NCBI RefSeq assembly: GCF_000720725.1
Contig: NZ_JOCQ01000002.1
Location: forward strand, 1 to 64,000
DNA: 64,000 bases
Direction of reading: 5' to 3'
DNA from: Streptomyces rimosus subsp. rimosus
GTDB taxonomy: Bacteria > Actinomycetota > Actinomycetes > Streptomycetales > Streptomycetaceae
The notes beneath the pieces were generated by a model. The model was not told the DNA's origin, searched no databases, and saw nothing but the letters and a program-made list of their open reading frames with translations. A program made the translations under genes and the position numbers. This document shows positions 49,343 through 58,316 of this stretch, piece by piece (within the stretch, counting starts at the first letter, position 1; each line of letters opens with the position of its first letter).

Positions 49343-50005
49343 ATGACGATCACCCTCCGCCCGGGAAGCACCGTGATGTTCACCGGCGACTCGATCACCG
49401 ACTGCCGACGGCGGGAAAGCGAGGACGGACTGGGATCCGGATACCCGCTCAGCATCGCGGGCCAGTGGGGGCTGCGGCACCCGGACCGGCCCGTGACCTG
49501 GATGAACACCGGGATCGGCGGCCACAAGGTGAGGGACCTGGAGGCCCGGTGGCAGACGGACGTGCTCGACGCGCGCCCGGATGTGGTGTCGATCCTCGTC
49601 GGCGTCAACGACATGGGCTGGCACACGCTCGACCCGGACGGCCACGAGATCCCCGTGGCGGACTTCGCGGCAGGTTACGACCGGCTGCTCGCGCCGCTGG
49701 CCGCGGCGGGCACGGAGCTGATTCTCATCGAGCCGTTCCTCCTGCCGGTCAGCGGCAGCGTCCAGGCCGGTGACACGCTCGTCGACGAGAAGATCCGCGA
49801 GGAGTGGCGGGCCGACCTGGACCCGAAGATCCAGGCCGTGCGCGGCCTCGCCCGTGCGTACGGCGCGCGGCTGCTCGCCGCCGACGGCATGTTCGCCCAG
49901 CTCGCCGCGACGGCCGGGCCGGAACACTGGTCCGCGGACGGCGTACATCCGACGCCGGCGGGGCACGCCGCGCTCGCGGAGGCATGGCTGCGGCTGGTCG
50001 AGTGA
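49343..50005 (+). CDS. SGNH-type hydrolase
   Basis: A 220-residue SGNH/GDSL esterase. It has the four blocks: MFTGDSITDCRRR (nucleophile Ser), NTGIGGHKVRDL (Gly), VSILVGVNDMGW (Asn), and WSADGVHPTPAGHAAL (Asp/His). No signal peptide is seen, so it is probably cytoplasmic. It lies 63 bp after the monooxygenase and may share its transcript and the SARP control. Substrate: an acyl or acetyl ester, possibly in the same pathway as the monooxygenase. Confidence 0.93.
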   Translation: MTITLRPGSTVMFTGDSITDCRRRESEDGLGSGYPLSIAGQWGLRHPDRPVTWMNTGIGGHKVRDLEARWQTDVLDARPDVVSILVGVNDMGWHTLDPDGHEIPVADFAAGYDRLLAPLAAAGTELILIEPFLLPVSGSVQAGDTLVDEKIREEWRADLDPKIQAVRGLARAYGARLLAADGMFAQLAATAGPEHWSADGVHPTPAGHAALAEAWLRLVE

Positions 50006-50372
50006 CCGGGCCGGTTCCTTCAAGTAGCGCGCGTAAATGGCGGGCTGCCGGGCAATCAGGAATTCGTCGGCGCAAGGCGGAGGCCGCCCCGTGATGAATC
50101 ACCGCTACGGCTTTTTCTCGATCCCGGCGAAATAGTGGATCACTGTGTCGGGCGAAAAGGATCATTGCCAGGGCTCGTCCGTGCATTTCCCCGAAGTCGG
50201 CTCTCCGCTCCCGCGTGATCCAGAGCACATTCAACGGCGCCCCGGCGGGTTGCATTGTGAATGGGGCGTCGTGTTGACTTCGGGGCGACTGCCGCGTCCG
50301 GAATATGGGGGGCGGCATCTGTGCGGTCTCTTGTCTCGGAGCCGCGTGGTATCTCACGGGGAAGTAGAGTAA
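50006..50372. other. 367-bp upstream region of the secreted protein gene
   Basis: No gene with family support was seen. GTGATGAATCAC, a near-palindrome, lies at about 50092, and TTGACT at 50274-50279 is a possible -35 without a good -10 at normal distance. A short open frame ending at 50372 is probably spurious. Confidence 0.4.
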
Positions 50373-50870
50373 ATGAATAAGGGTATACGTACGCGCCTGC
50401 TGTCGGGTACCGCCGCCGCCTTCGCGGCCACGGCGCTGGTGCTCACCACGTCGCCGGCGCACGCCACCTCCGCCTCGACCTCGGTCGGCATTCCGGGCGG
50501 CAACAAGATCTCGGTCAACGCCTGGCACTGCGGTTTCTACACGAAGGCCTGTGACTGGAAGGCGTCCACGAAGATGTCGGGGAAGAGCCCCCGCAAGGCC
50601 AAGTGGATCCAGAACCGCGCCGAGCTGCAGGCGCACGGCGTCAGCGTCTCCATCAAGATCTCCAAGAACCCCGAGGCCACGCTCACGATGAAGAGCAAGT
50701 CCCTGGGTGAGGTGCGCTGGAAGAACACCAACGCCAACATCTCGGACACCAGCGGCCAGATGCGCCCCGGCGGCATGACCACCTATGTGTCCACCAAGAG
50801 CTGCGGCTCGGCGAAGATCACCAATTCGATCAACGTCAGCGAGAAGTGCGCCTACGCGGGCGCCGCCTGA
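50373..50870 (+). CDS. Secreted four-cysteine protein, function unknown
   Basis: A 165-residue protein with a clear signal peptide (NKGIRTRLLSGTAAAFAATALVL, cleavage after SPAHA). The mature region of about 135 residues has four Cys: WHCGFYTKACDW and, near the end, KSCGSAK and SEKCAYAG, which could form two disulphides. The middle is lysine-rich and strand-like (VSVSIKISKNPEATLTMKSKS, LGEVRWKNTNANISD). I do not recognise a family. A T-tailed terminator follows, then a lipoprotein and a MacB-type ABC transporter gene. That order resembles bacteriocin plus immunity loci, but the protein does not look like lactococcin 972. Confidence 0.72.
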   Translation: MNKGIRTRLLSGTAAAFAATALVLTTSPAHATSASTSVGIPGGNKISVNAWHCGFYTKACDWKASTKMSGKSPRKAKWIQNRAELQAHGVSVSIKISKNPEATLTMKSKSLGEVRWKNTNANISDTSGQMRPGGMTTYVSTKSCGSAKITNSINVSEKCAYAGAA

Positions 50871-50913
50871 CCGCTTTCCGCTTCGGCGGACCGGCGCGCT
50901 GCGTGGAGTGAGT

Positions 50914-50954
50914 AAAGGTGTCACACCGTCAGGGCCCGGCGGTGTGGCACTTTT
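50914..50954 (+). terminator. T-tailed terminator after the secreted protein gene
   Basis: A 15-bp stem (50914-50928 with 50940-50954, two wobble positions) ends in TTTTT. It makes an initiation codon inside it for the next gene unlikely. Confidence 0.78.
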
Positions 50955-50989
50955 TCCGTGAGCTGGAGATGAGACGCGCGAGGGCGTTC

Positions 50990-52684
50990 GTGAAATTCCG
51001 TACGGCACCACATGCCGGAAAGTCGGTGTCCCGGTTCTTCGGGGCCGCCGTGTGCGTCGCCCTCATGGCGTCGTGCGCATCCACACCGAAGGAGTCCGCG
51101 GCCCCGGAACCCGCGGCCACGCAGCAATTCGATCTCTTGGTCAGCAAAGAGAACGGCTACTACTACCATCCGTTCCTGCGCCAGGCCCCGGCGGGCCCAC
51201 AGGCGCAGTCCTATGCACTGCGGACGCTTTCCGAACTCGGCCACGAGCCCAGATCGAGCATGGCCTCGGACGAGGCCGAGTCATTCCGCCGCGGAGCGCT
51301 GGAAACATCCTCGCTCTGGGGCCGTGACTGGATGATTCCGCTGCGCCGGGCCGGTGCCGACGAAGTGCTCGGTGACGGTGACGCCGAGGCCGTGAACAAG
51401 GCGCGGGCCAAGGGCGGTTGGTACGTCGACTCCGCCCTCGGCGACGAGGGCGACGCCGCGCGCCTGGGCTCCACCTGGGCGGCCCTCGAAGTGCTCGACG
51501 CGCTCGGCCGGCTGACCGCCCTCCCGCCCGGGGACCGGGCGGCCACCCTGGCCTGGCTGCACTCGCTGGCCGGCCGGCCCCGCGCCGTCGACCAGAGCAG
51601 TGCGCTGGCCCGCTGCCTCCAGCTGCTGAAGGAACCCGTCCCCGACGCGCTCACACGGATCGCCGCGCCGCGCACCGACGACTTCGCGAAGCTGACCCCC
51701 GACGACCGAGCGGCCCGGCTCGCCGACACCTACAGCCATGTGGTGATCCAGGAGGCCGCCGGGAAGCGGCCCGCGATCGACCGCACGGTGTGGGAGCCGG
51801 TGCTCGGGGACGGCGCCGCGACGCTTCCGTACGAGCAGCTCTACAAGCTGGTCCACATCCTGAAGGCGGCGGGCTCGCCGAAGAATATCTTCGCGCCGGT
51901 GATCAAGCGGCTGGACGACGACCGGCTCGACGACGGGACGGTGCGCGACCCCGGCGCCTACATCGGCAACCCGGACGCCTCCCTGTTCGTACAACGGCTG
52001 CGGGCCCTGGCCGGCTGGTCACGGGAGGACGCCGGCCTGCGTACGGCGCTGGAGCGCGAGGAGAAGTCCCCGGACGCGAGCCAGGAGAGCGCCGAGCGGC
52101 TGAACCGCGCCGCCTTGCGCAAGGTCACCGCGGGAGGCGATGCCGGCGCGCAGGCGCGGCAGCTGTGCGCCGATCCGCGGGTGCTGCCGGACACCGTCAC
52201 CGAGCAGAACGCCACCCAGTGGCAGCGCACCGCTCTGAACTGCGCCGATGCCGGCGCCCCGGTCGCCGTCCCCAAGATCGGCACCTGGAGTCCGGACACC
52301 CCGGACCGGGTCGTGGCGGCGGCCACGGTCGCCGTGGGCCTCGCCGACAGCGGCCGGCGCGGCAGCGTCCCGTCCTGGATCACCGCCGACGCCCTGAAGC
52401 AGTGGGCGCGGAATCCGGGCCGGTTCCCCTCCGTGTACGGCTACGTGCTGGTCGCCCGCGCCTACGTCCTGCTCGGCGGCGAACCGGACGCGGCACTGCG
52501 CGACGCGCTCAAGCGCGGGATCACGCCGTACAAGGGCTGCCCCGGGCTGCCCGACCTGTACCAGGTCGGCGGCGGCGACCCGGCCTGCGACCTGAAGACC
52601 ACCTGGGGCGTGTGGACGCTGGACCGACAACTGGACGGCGCCATGGGATGGCTGCCGGCCACGAAACCGAGGAACGACACGTGA
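50990..52684 (+). CDS. Large lipoprotein of unknown function (ABC locus)
   Basis: A 564-residue lipoprotein. GTG at 50990 is chosen because GAGGG precedes it and a terminator lies upstream; the signal KFRTAPHAGKSVSRFFGAAVCVALMASC ends in the lipobox LMASC. The mature part of about 530 residues is predicted largely helical and repetitive (SYALRTLSELGHEP, STWAALEVLDALGRLTALP, RAATLAWLHSLAGRP, VLVARAYVLLGGEPDAALRDALKRG). This is reminiscent of alpha/alpha-barrel or squalene-cyclase-like repeats, but I cannot assign a family. It overlaps the ABC ATPase gene by GTGA and is therefore likely part of that transporter system at the outer face of the membrane. Confidence 0.72.
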   Translation: MKFRTAPHAGKSVSRFFGAAVCVALMASCASTPKESAAPEPAATQQFDLLVSKENGYYYHPFLRQAPAGPQAQSYALRTLSELGHEPRSSMASDEAESFRRGALETSSLWGRDWMIPLRRAGADEVLGDGDAEAVNKARAKGGWYVDSALGDEGDAARLGSTWAALEVLDALGRLTALPPGDRAATLAWLHSLAGRPRAVDQSSALARCLQLLKEPVPDALTRIAAPRTDDFAKLTPDDRAARLADTYSHVVIQEAAGKRPAIDRTVWEPVLGDGAATLPYEQLYKLVHILKAAGSPKNIFAPVIKRLDDDRLDDGTVRDPGAYIGNPDASLFVQRLRALAGWSREDAGLRTALEREEKSPDASQESAERLNRAALRKVTAGGDAGAQARQLCADPRVLPDTVTEQNATQWQRTALNCADAGAPVAVPKIGTWSPDTPDRVVAAATVAVGLADSGRRGSVPSWITADALKQWARNPGRFPSVYGYVLVARAYVLLGGEPDAALRDALKRGITPYKGCPGLPDLYQVGGGDPACDLKTTWGVWTLDRQLDGAMGWLPATKPRNDT

Positions 52685-53430
52685 GCGAGAGTTCGGTGCG
52701 CCCGCTGCTGCGGGCCGACGGCGTGGGCAAGTCCTACACCCTGCGCGGCAGGAGGGTCGACGTCCTGCGCGATGTCAGCCTCTCCGTGCGCGGCGGCGAG
52801 GTCACCGCCCTGGTCGGGCACTCGGGTTCCGGCAAGACCACCCTCCTGCACATCCTCGGGCTGCTGGCCCCGCCGGACAGCGGCCGGGTGTGCATCGAGG
52901 GCGCCGGCGGTACGGGGCCGGCCGACACGTCGGGCCTCCCGGACGGGGCGCTGGCTGACCTGCGCCGTAGACGTCTGGGCTTCGTGTTCCAGTCGTACAA
53001 CCTGCTGCCGCAGCACTCGGCGCTGCGCAACGTTGCCCTGCCCTTCCTCGGCAGCCGCGGCGCGGGCGAGGCACGTGCCCGGGATCTCCTGGCCCGGGTC
53101 GGTCTCGCGGAGCGCGCCGACCACCTGCCCGGCGAACTGTCGGGCGGCGAACAGCAGCGGGTCGCCCTGGCCCGGGCGCTGGTCAACGACCCGCCCGTCG
53201 TCCTGGCCGACGAGCCGACCGGCAACCTCGACACGGACAGCGAGGACGTCCTCCTCAAGCTGTTCCGGGAGCTGGCGGACGAAGGCCGGGCGGTGCTCCT
53301 GGTGACGCACAACCCGACGGTGTCGGAGTCCGCGGACGTGGTGCACCGCATGGAGAAGGGCACGCTCACGGCCACGGACACACGCGACGTCCGGAGCGGG
53401 CCGACGACCGGGACGGGGAGCACGGAATGA
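52681..53430 (+). CDS. ABC transporter ATP-binding protein (MacB/LolD type)
   Basis: A 249-residue ATPase. Walker A is LVGHSGSGKTTLLH, the Q-loop is FVFQSYNLLPQHSALRNVALPF, the signature is LSGGEQQRVALARALVND, and Walker B is VVLADEPTGNLDTDSEDV followed by THNPTVSESADVVHRM. The ADEPTGNLD variant is characteristic of the MacB/LolD/FtsE class that drives mechanotransmission, not import. The GTG overlaps the lipoprotein stop by four bases, and it overlaps the permease start by four bases. Confidence 0.94.
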   Translation: MSESSVRPLLRADGVGKSYTLRGRRVDVLRDVSLSVRGGEVTALVGHSGSGKTTLLHILGLLAPPDSGRVCIEGAGGTGPADTSGLPDGALADLRRRRLGFVFQSYNLLPQHSALRNVALPFLGSRGAGEARARDLLARVGLAERADHLPGELSGGEQQRVALARALVNDPPVVLADEPTGNLDTDSEDVLLKLFRELADEGRAVLLVTHNPTVSESADVVHRMEKGTLTATDTRDVRSGPTTGTGSTE

Positions 53431-54644
53431 GCATCTTCAGTCTGGCGCTGGCCAACGTCCGCGCCCTGCGCCGCAGGCTGTTCGGCCTGGTGGCGCTCGT
53501 CTCGGTCGCCGCCGCCGTCTGCCTCGGCGCGCTCGGCATCGCCGACCGGGCGCAGAGCGCCACGGACACCGGCGTCGAGGAGAGCAGCGCCAACCGCAGC
53601 ATCACCGTCGACCGGCCCGACCAGCGCCCCGACGCCCCCCAGCTGACGGAGAACGCCGCCGCGCGCCTCGCGAAGCTGCCGCACGTCGCCTCCGTGCAGC
53701 ACCGGGTACAGGTGTCGTTCGGCGTCATGACCAAGGCGGGCGACACCGTACTGCTGTACGCGACGACCCACCGGCCGGCGATGTCCCCGCCGGTCACCAA
53801 GTCCGTACGCGAGAACCTCTTCCCCCTGCGCCCGGGCGAGATCGTGGCACCGGCCCTGTCCCAGGGCGTGGACCTGGGCAAACTGGTGGGCCAGGACATC
53901 GACATCGAGACCACCCGCTTCGTACGGCAGGGCGAGGGCACCGGCGTCAGCGGCCACGCCCGCCTCGTCGGCGTGTACGACCCGGGCTGGCAGCTGGACA
54001 ATCCGGACGCCGCGTACGCCGCCGACGCCACCGTGATCAAGTGGGCGGCCGAGCGCGGCGGACAGCCGGAGCAGAGCTTCCTGCGCACCACCGGCTACGA
54101 CCAGCTGACCGTGGTCGCGCGGACGGCGGCGGACGTACCGGCCGTGACCCGCGCCGTACAGCAGCTCGGCTACCCGGCCGTCACCCTCCAGCAGCGGCTC
54201 GACGCCCTGCCCGCGGTACTGGAGATGATCCGGACGGTGGGCCGGGTGCTGCTCGGGGTGCTCGGGGTGCTCGCGTTCGTCGGCGCCGTCACCGTCACCG
54301 GCGCGCTGTCCCGGCAGCGGGCCCAGGAGATCGGCATCCTCAAGGCGGTCGGTTTCCGGACCAGGTCCGTGCTGACGATGCTGGTCACGGAGATGGCGCT
54401 GGCCGGAGCGGTGGCCGCGCTGATCGGCACCGTGCTCGGCGCGGCGCTCGGCAGCGGTGCCGCCGCGCTGCTGCGGCGCAGCGCCGACCTGGCGCCGTAC
54501 ATCGAGGGCCGGGTGCTGCTGCCGCCCGCCGGCACCCTGCTGCTGCTCTTCGGCCTGACGGTGCTGGTGGTGGCGGCGGGCGCACTGGCCCCCGCGCGCC
54601 GGGCCGCGAGGATGTCCCCCACAGATGCAATGAAGGACTGGTGA
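53427..54644 (+). CDS. ABC transporter permease (FtsX/MacB-like)
   Basis: A 405-residue permease with a first membrane helix (LFGLVALVSVAAAVCLGALGIA), a large extracellular domain of about 215 residues, and three C-terminal helices (LLGVLGVLAFVGAVTVTGAL, MALAGAVAALIGTVLGAALGSG, LLLLFGLTVLVVAAGALAPARRAARMSPTDAMKDW). The last piece is the FtsX signature region. The extracellular domain binds the partner lipoprotein in MacB systems. It works with the ATPase just before it. Confidence 0.92.
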   Translation: MSIFSLALANVRALRRRLFGLVALVSVAAAVCLGALGIADRAQSATDTGVEESSANRSITVDRPDQRPDAPQLTENAAARLAKLPHVASVQHRVQVSFGVMTKAGDTVLLYATTHRPAMSPPVTKSVRENLFPLRPGEIVAPALSQGVDLGKLVGQDIDIETTRFVRQGEGTGVSGHARLVGVYDPGWQLDNPDAAYAADATVIKWAAERGGQPEQSFLRTTGYDQLTVVARTAADVPAVTRAVQQLGYPAVTLQQRLDALPAVLEMIRTVGRVLLGVLGVLAFVGAVTVTGALSRQRAQEIGILKAVGFRTRSVLTMLVTEMALAGAVAALIGTVLGAALGSGAAALLRRSADLAPYIEGRVLLPPAGTLLLLFGLTVLVVAAGALAPARRAARMSPTDAMKDW

Positions 54645-54651
54645 ACAGGCC

Positions 54652-55734
54652 ATGCCCCACCTCACGACACGCAAGCACGGCCGCAGGCCGGTCTCCCCGG
54701 TCCGTACGGCCCTCCTCCTGGCCGCACTGGGCTCGACGGCCGCACTGACGACGGCCTGTTCCGCCGGCCCCGCCGGGGTGGAACTGGGTGACGACTGGGA
54801 AGGCTCCAAGACCTTCGCGCTCGCCGAGGTCGACGGCCTGGTGACGGTCGTGGGCATCAACCCGGACAGGCCCGGCGCGCAGAGCCTGGCCGCCGTACCC
54901 CAGCAGGCCGACGACGATGACGCGGTCAGCCCCCACATCGCTCAGCTGGCCGACGGCCGCTGGGTGGTGACCGTGCCCCGCAAGGACGACAAGCCCGACC
55001 GGCGGTACGTGGTCAACCGCAAGGACCACACCCTGGACGGCATGGCGGGGGACGAGCGGCTGCGCCGCATCCTGCCCGGCAAGACGCTGGTCGGCGAGGT
55101 CGCCGGACTGCCCGACACCAAGGCCGCGGACGGTGCCCCCGCCTCCAGTGTGCTGGTGCGCGACCCGGCCGACTGGTCCACCAAGCGCGAGCTGAAGGTC
55201 CCCGGGACGATCGGCTTCGCCGCTTCCGACCCGTCCTCGGACACGGTCTGCCTCGGCAGCGGCTCGGACACCCGCCCCCGGATCTCCGTCGCGAACCTGT
55301 CCGACGGCAAGGTCACCCCCGTAGCCGTTCCGGACGGCCTGGACGTCAAGGCCCTCGCCTGCCGGGCCGGGCACCCGGTGATCGCCGGCTCGGACCCGTC
55401 CGGCAAGTCCGGCCGGGTGAAGGTCTCGGTCACCGCCGGAGCGGACGCCACGACGGTCTCCGTGAACGGCGGCCGGGTCGACGCGGTGCGGGCCACCGGC
55501 TCGTCGATCGTCGTCGCGGCGGCCAAGGGGAAGGACACCGAACTGGTGGAGGTCGACGCCACCAGCGGCAAGGAACTCCACCGCGCCCGCGTCAAGGACC
55601 TCGCCGCGTCCTTGAACATCACCCCCACCTCGGCAGGCTGGCTCGTCTACACCGAGAACACGGTGACCCGCGTCAACCTCACCACGGGCGAGACCAAGCA
55701 GTTCGACCTGCCGGGGACGCTGCAGGGCTCCTGA
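54652..55734 (+). CDS. Lipoprotein with probable beta-propeller
   Basis: A 360-residue lipoprotein with signal RTALLLAALGSTAALTTACSAG (lipobox LTTAC). The mature part is made of repeated beta-strands with aspartate turns (FALAEVDGLVTVVGINPD, RWVVTVPRKDDKPDRRYVVNRKD, TVSVNGGRVDAVRATGSSIVVAAAKGKDTELVEVDATSGKELHRARVKD), as in small propellers. It follows the permease by seven bases and closes the operon. It could be an outer partner or sensor of the ABC system. Function unknown. Confidence 0.72.
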   Translation: MPHLTTRKHGRRPVSPVRTALLLAALGSTAALTTACSAGPAGVELGDDWEGSKTFALAEVDGLVTVVGINPDRPGAQSLAAVPQQADDDDAVSPHIAQLADGRWVVTVPRKDDKPDRRYVVNRKDHTLDGMAGDERLRRILPGKTLVGEVAGLPDTKAADGAPASSVLVRDPADWSTKRELKVPGTIGFAASDPSSDTVCLGSGSDTRPRISVANLSDGKVTPVAVPDGLDVKALACRAGHPVIAGSDPSGKSGRVKVSVTAGADATTVSVNGGRVDAVRATGSSIVVAAAKGKDTELVEVDATSGKELHRARVKDLAASLNITPTSAGWLVYTENTVTRVNLTTGETKQFDLPGTLQGS

Positions 55735-55741
55735 CACGGGC

Positions 55742-56647
55742 TCAGAAACCGTCCGGCTGACCTTGGCTGATGGTCGCCAGCAGCTGGGCCACCAGCGGGT
55801 TCTCGTCGTTCTTGCGCCAGGCGACAGCGACGCGCGTACGGGCGGTGCCGGGTTCGATGGTGCGGAAGGCGACGCCTTCGAGCCGGATGCGCCGGATGCT
55901 CGCGGGTGCCAGGGAGACGCCGAGCCCGGTCTTCACCAGGGCGCACACGGTCTGCCACTCCACCGCGTGCTGGGCCACCCGCGGCGTGAAACCGGCGTCC
56001 GCGCACAGGCCGGCGATCTGGTCGTACAGCTGCGGACCGACCGCCCGGGGCAGCAGCACGAAGGGCAGGTCCGCCAAGTGCGCCACCTCCACGGCGGGTT
56101 GGGCGGCCAGCGGGTGGGCGGCGGGCAGCACGGCCACGAAGGGCTCGCGGAGCACCGTCCGGAAGCCGAGTTCCGCCTCGGGGTACGGCTCGCGCACCAG
56201 GCCGATGTCGATGGTCCTGTCGTGCAGGGCGGCGATCTGCGGCGCGGTCGTCATCTCCTGGATGTCGAGGTGCACGTCCGGGAACCGCTGCCGGAAGGTA
56301 CGCAGCAGACCGGGCAGGACGGTCAGGGCCACGGAGGCGGCGAAGCCGATCCGCAGGCGTCCGGCCCGGCCGCTGCCGATGGCACGGGCCGCGGCCAGCC
56401 CGGATGCGAGGTCGGTGAGGACGCGCCGCGCGGCGGGCAGCAGCTCGTGGCCGGCCGGGGTGAGCACGACGCCTCCCGGCCGGCGGCTGAACAGCGCGTA
56501 ACCGACCTTGTCCTCCAGCCGGCGGATCTGCTGGCTCAGCGGCGGCTGGGCGATGCCCAGGCGGGCGGCGGCGTGACCGAAGTGGAGTTCCTCGGCGAGT
56601 ACGACGAAGGCGTGCAGCTGAGGGAGGGGAAGCTCGGGCCGTTCCAT
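55742..56647 (-). CDS. LysR-family regulator, divergent from RidA gene
   Basis: A 301-residue LysR protein. The N-terminal winged HTH is LPQLHAFVVLAEELHFGHAAARLGIAQPPLSQQIRRLEDKVGYALFSRRPGGVVLTPAG. The effector domain carries LRIGFAASVALTVLPGLLRTFRQRFPDVHLDIQEM and the final DIGLVREPYPEAELGF pattern seen in BenM/CatM-like regulators. It is divergent from the RidA gene at 56720 with 72 bp between, and probably controls it. Confidence 0.92.
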   Translation of the reverse strand: MERPELPLPQLHAFVVLAEELHFGHAAARLGIAQPPLSQQIRRLEDKVGYALFSRRPGGVVLTPAGHELLPAARRVLTDLASGLAAARAIGSGRAGRLRIGFAASVALTVLPGLLRTFRQRFPDVHLDIQEMTTAPQIAALHDRTIDIGLVREPYPEAELGFRTVLREPFVAVLPAAHPLAAQPAVEVAHLADLPFVLLPRAVGPQLYDQIAGLCADAGFTPRVAQHAVEWQTVCALVKTGLGVSLAPASIRRIRLEGVAFRTIEPGTARTRVAVAWRKNDENPLVAQLLATISQGQPDGF

Positions 56648-56719
56648 ACGCCCAGAGATATCAGATGATAGCTACAGCTGTATTAGACGTATCGGTACTG
56701 GTCACTTAGCGTTCGGCAC
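56648..56719. promoter_or_regulatory. LysR/RidA divergent promoter region
   Basis: This 72-bp spacer is notably AT-rich for the window and contains the TACAGCTGTA palindrome and several T-N11-A arrangements, as expected for a LysR-controlled divergent promoter. The exact site cannot be fixed by reading. Confidence 0.45.
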
Positions 56720-57109
56720 ATGACAGAGCGACGTGCGATCCTCAGCGGCTCGACCTTTGAGGAGCAGATCGGCTATGCCCGCGCGGTGGTGGACGGCGAC
56801 TGGGTGCATGTGTCCGGGACGACCGGGTTCGACTACACCGCCATGACGATCTCCGACGACGTCGTGGAGCAGGCCGAGCAGTGCCTGCGCAACATCGGGG
56901 CCGCACTGGCCGAGGCGCAGTGCACCTTCGCCGACGTGGTGCGGGTGCGCTACCTGCTGCCGGAGCGCGCGGACTTCGAGCCCTGCTGGCCGGTCCTGCG
57001 CCGCTGTTTCGGTGACGTCCGGCCGGCCGCCACGATGCTCGTGTGCGGTCTCGCCGACCCCCGGATGAAGATCGAAATAGAGGTGTACGCGCGGCGAAGC
57101 GCCGCATGA
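56720..57109 (+). CDS. RidA-family protein
   Basis: A 129-residue YjgF/YER057c/UK114 protein. It shows FEEQIGYARAVVDGDWVHVSGTTGFDY, VEQAEQCLRNIGAALAEAQCTFADVVRVRYLL, and RPAATMLVCGLADPRMKIEIEVYAR with the conserved Arg (RPA) and Glu. RidA proteins hydrolyse reactive enamine/imine intermediates or have related hydrolase roles. It forms trimers. The neighbouring LysR gene is its likely regulator. It is not part of the ureide cluster. Confidence 0.93.
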   Translation: MTERRAILSGSTFEEQIGYARAVVDGDWVHVSGTTGFDYTAMTISDDVVEQAEQCLRNIGAALAEAQCTFADVVRVRYLLPERADFEPCWPVLRRCFGDVRPAATMLVCGLADPRMKIEIEVYARRSAA

Positions 57110-57191
57110 CGGCGCTCGGGGCGGGACGGGGCGGTCCTCGGCCGGCCTCGCCGCCCCTGACATCGGACCGAGAAGAAGAGACGCCGCGCAC

Positions 57192-58106
57192 ATGCTGGAG
57201 ACACGGGAAATAGAAGCGTTCCTCAGCGTCGCCGAAGAACTGCACTTCGGGCGGGCCGCGGAGCGGTTGCGCCTGTCGACTTCGCGGGTCAGCCACCTCA
57301 TACGGGCGGTGGAGCGCCGGGTGGGCACCCAGCTGTTCGTGCGCAGCAGTCGTTCCGTCACGCTGAACCCGCACGGCGCGCAGCTCTACGCGGGCCTGCG
57401 CGCTGCCTACATCCAGATCGAGCGCGTCCTGGACGACGTGCGGCGCGCGGGTGCGCTCGGCGGCGGAGTGCTGCGCGTCGGCTTCTCCACCACCGTGCCC
57501 GAGAAGCTGCGGACCGGACTGGTCGGGGCCTTCGAGCGCAGCCACCCGGAGTGCCGGGTCGTCGCGTCGGGGCTGCCGACCACGGACCTGTTCCGCTGGC
57601 TCGGCAAGGAGTGGCCCGTCGACGTCTTCGTGACCTGGATGCCCCCGGCCTCGGCGCCCGCCGAGCTCCCGTTGCGCATCGGTCCGGTGATCCACCGCGA
57701 ACCGCGGGCCGTCATGCTCGGCTCCGGGCACCCGCTGGCCGGGCACGACACCGTCGACATCGAGGAACTGGCCGCGGGCGGGCATCCGGTGATCTATCCG
57801 CAGTTGCCGGCGTGGTTCGGCGAGCACTGGGCACCGGCGACCACGCCCGCGGGACGGACCGTGCACCTGCGACGGCTGCCCGCCGGGTACGTCGAGGACG
57901 TGCTGCGCATCGTCGCCGAGGGCGAGTGCGCGCATCTGACGTTCACCTCGCTGCTGGAGGCGTACGGCCGCCCGGGCGTTGCCCTGGTCCCGCTGACCGG
58001 ACTGCCGCCGGTTGCGGTGCGGGCGGTGTGGGTGGCCGGGCCGCAGGAGCAGCTGGCATCGGCGTTCGCCGAGTGCGCGGCGGCGTTCACCGCCGATGCC
58101 GGGTGA
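57192..58106 (+). CDS. LysR-family regulator
   Basis: A 304-residue LysR protein. The HTH region is IEAFLSVAEELHFGRAAERLRLSTSRVSHLIRAVERRVGTQLFVRSSRSVTLNPHGAQLY. Effector domain starts at LRVGFSTTVPEKLRTGLVGAFERSHPEC. It lies 82 bp after the RidA gene on the same strand and about 210 bp before the epoxide hydrolase gene, which it may regulate. A second LysR sits 0.5 kb to the left; they are different proteins, not a recent duplication. Confidence 0.9.
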   Translation: MLETREIEAFLSVAEELHFGRAAERLRLSTSRVSHLIRAVERRVGTQLFVRSSRSVTLNPHGAQLYAGLRAAYIQIERVLDDVRRAGALGGGVLRVGFSTTVPEKLRTGLVGAFERSHPECRVVASGLPTTDLFRWLGKEWPVDVFVTWMPPASAPAELPLRIGPVIHREPRAVMLGSGHPLAGHDTVDIEELAAGGHPVIYPQLPAWFGEHWAPATTPAGRTVHLRRLPAGYVEDVLRIVAEGECAHLTFTSLLEAYGRPGVALVPLTGLPPVAVRAVWVAGPQEQLASAFAECAAAFTADAG

Positions 58107-58316
58107 CCCGGCGCTTCCGCCCGAGGGGCCCGGCTGTGTCGCCCGGCCGCGCCGGCCTCCCGGCTGTGCACGGGCTCTTCGCCACACCAGGCATCCCGAC
58201 CGCCCCACACGTCCCGACCGCCCCGCGCGGCGGCGTCCGCATCCTTGCGTCTGGCATCACGACCGTGTTGCACTTCGCCGTTGATGCAGGTCACAGGCCA
58301 CGACAGGCTGTGTCGC

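Noticed and set aside
50145..50372. A 75-codon open frame ending next to the secreted protein start
   Set aside because: No ribosome site, no homology and position within a promoter region.
50373..50870. Lactococcin-972-type bacteriocin
   Set aside because: It has four Cys and a different motif layout; the lactococcin pattern was not seen.
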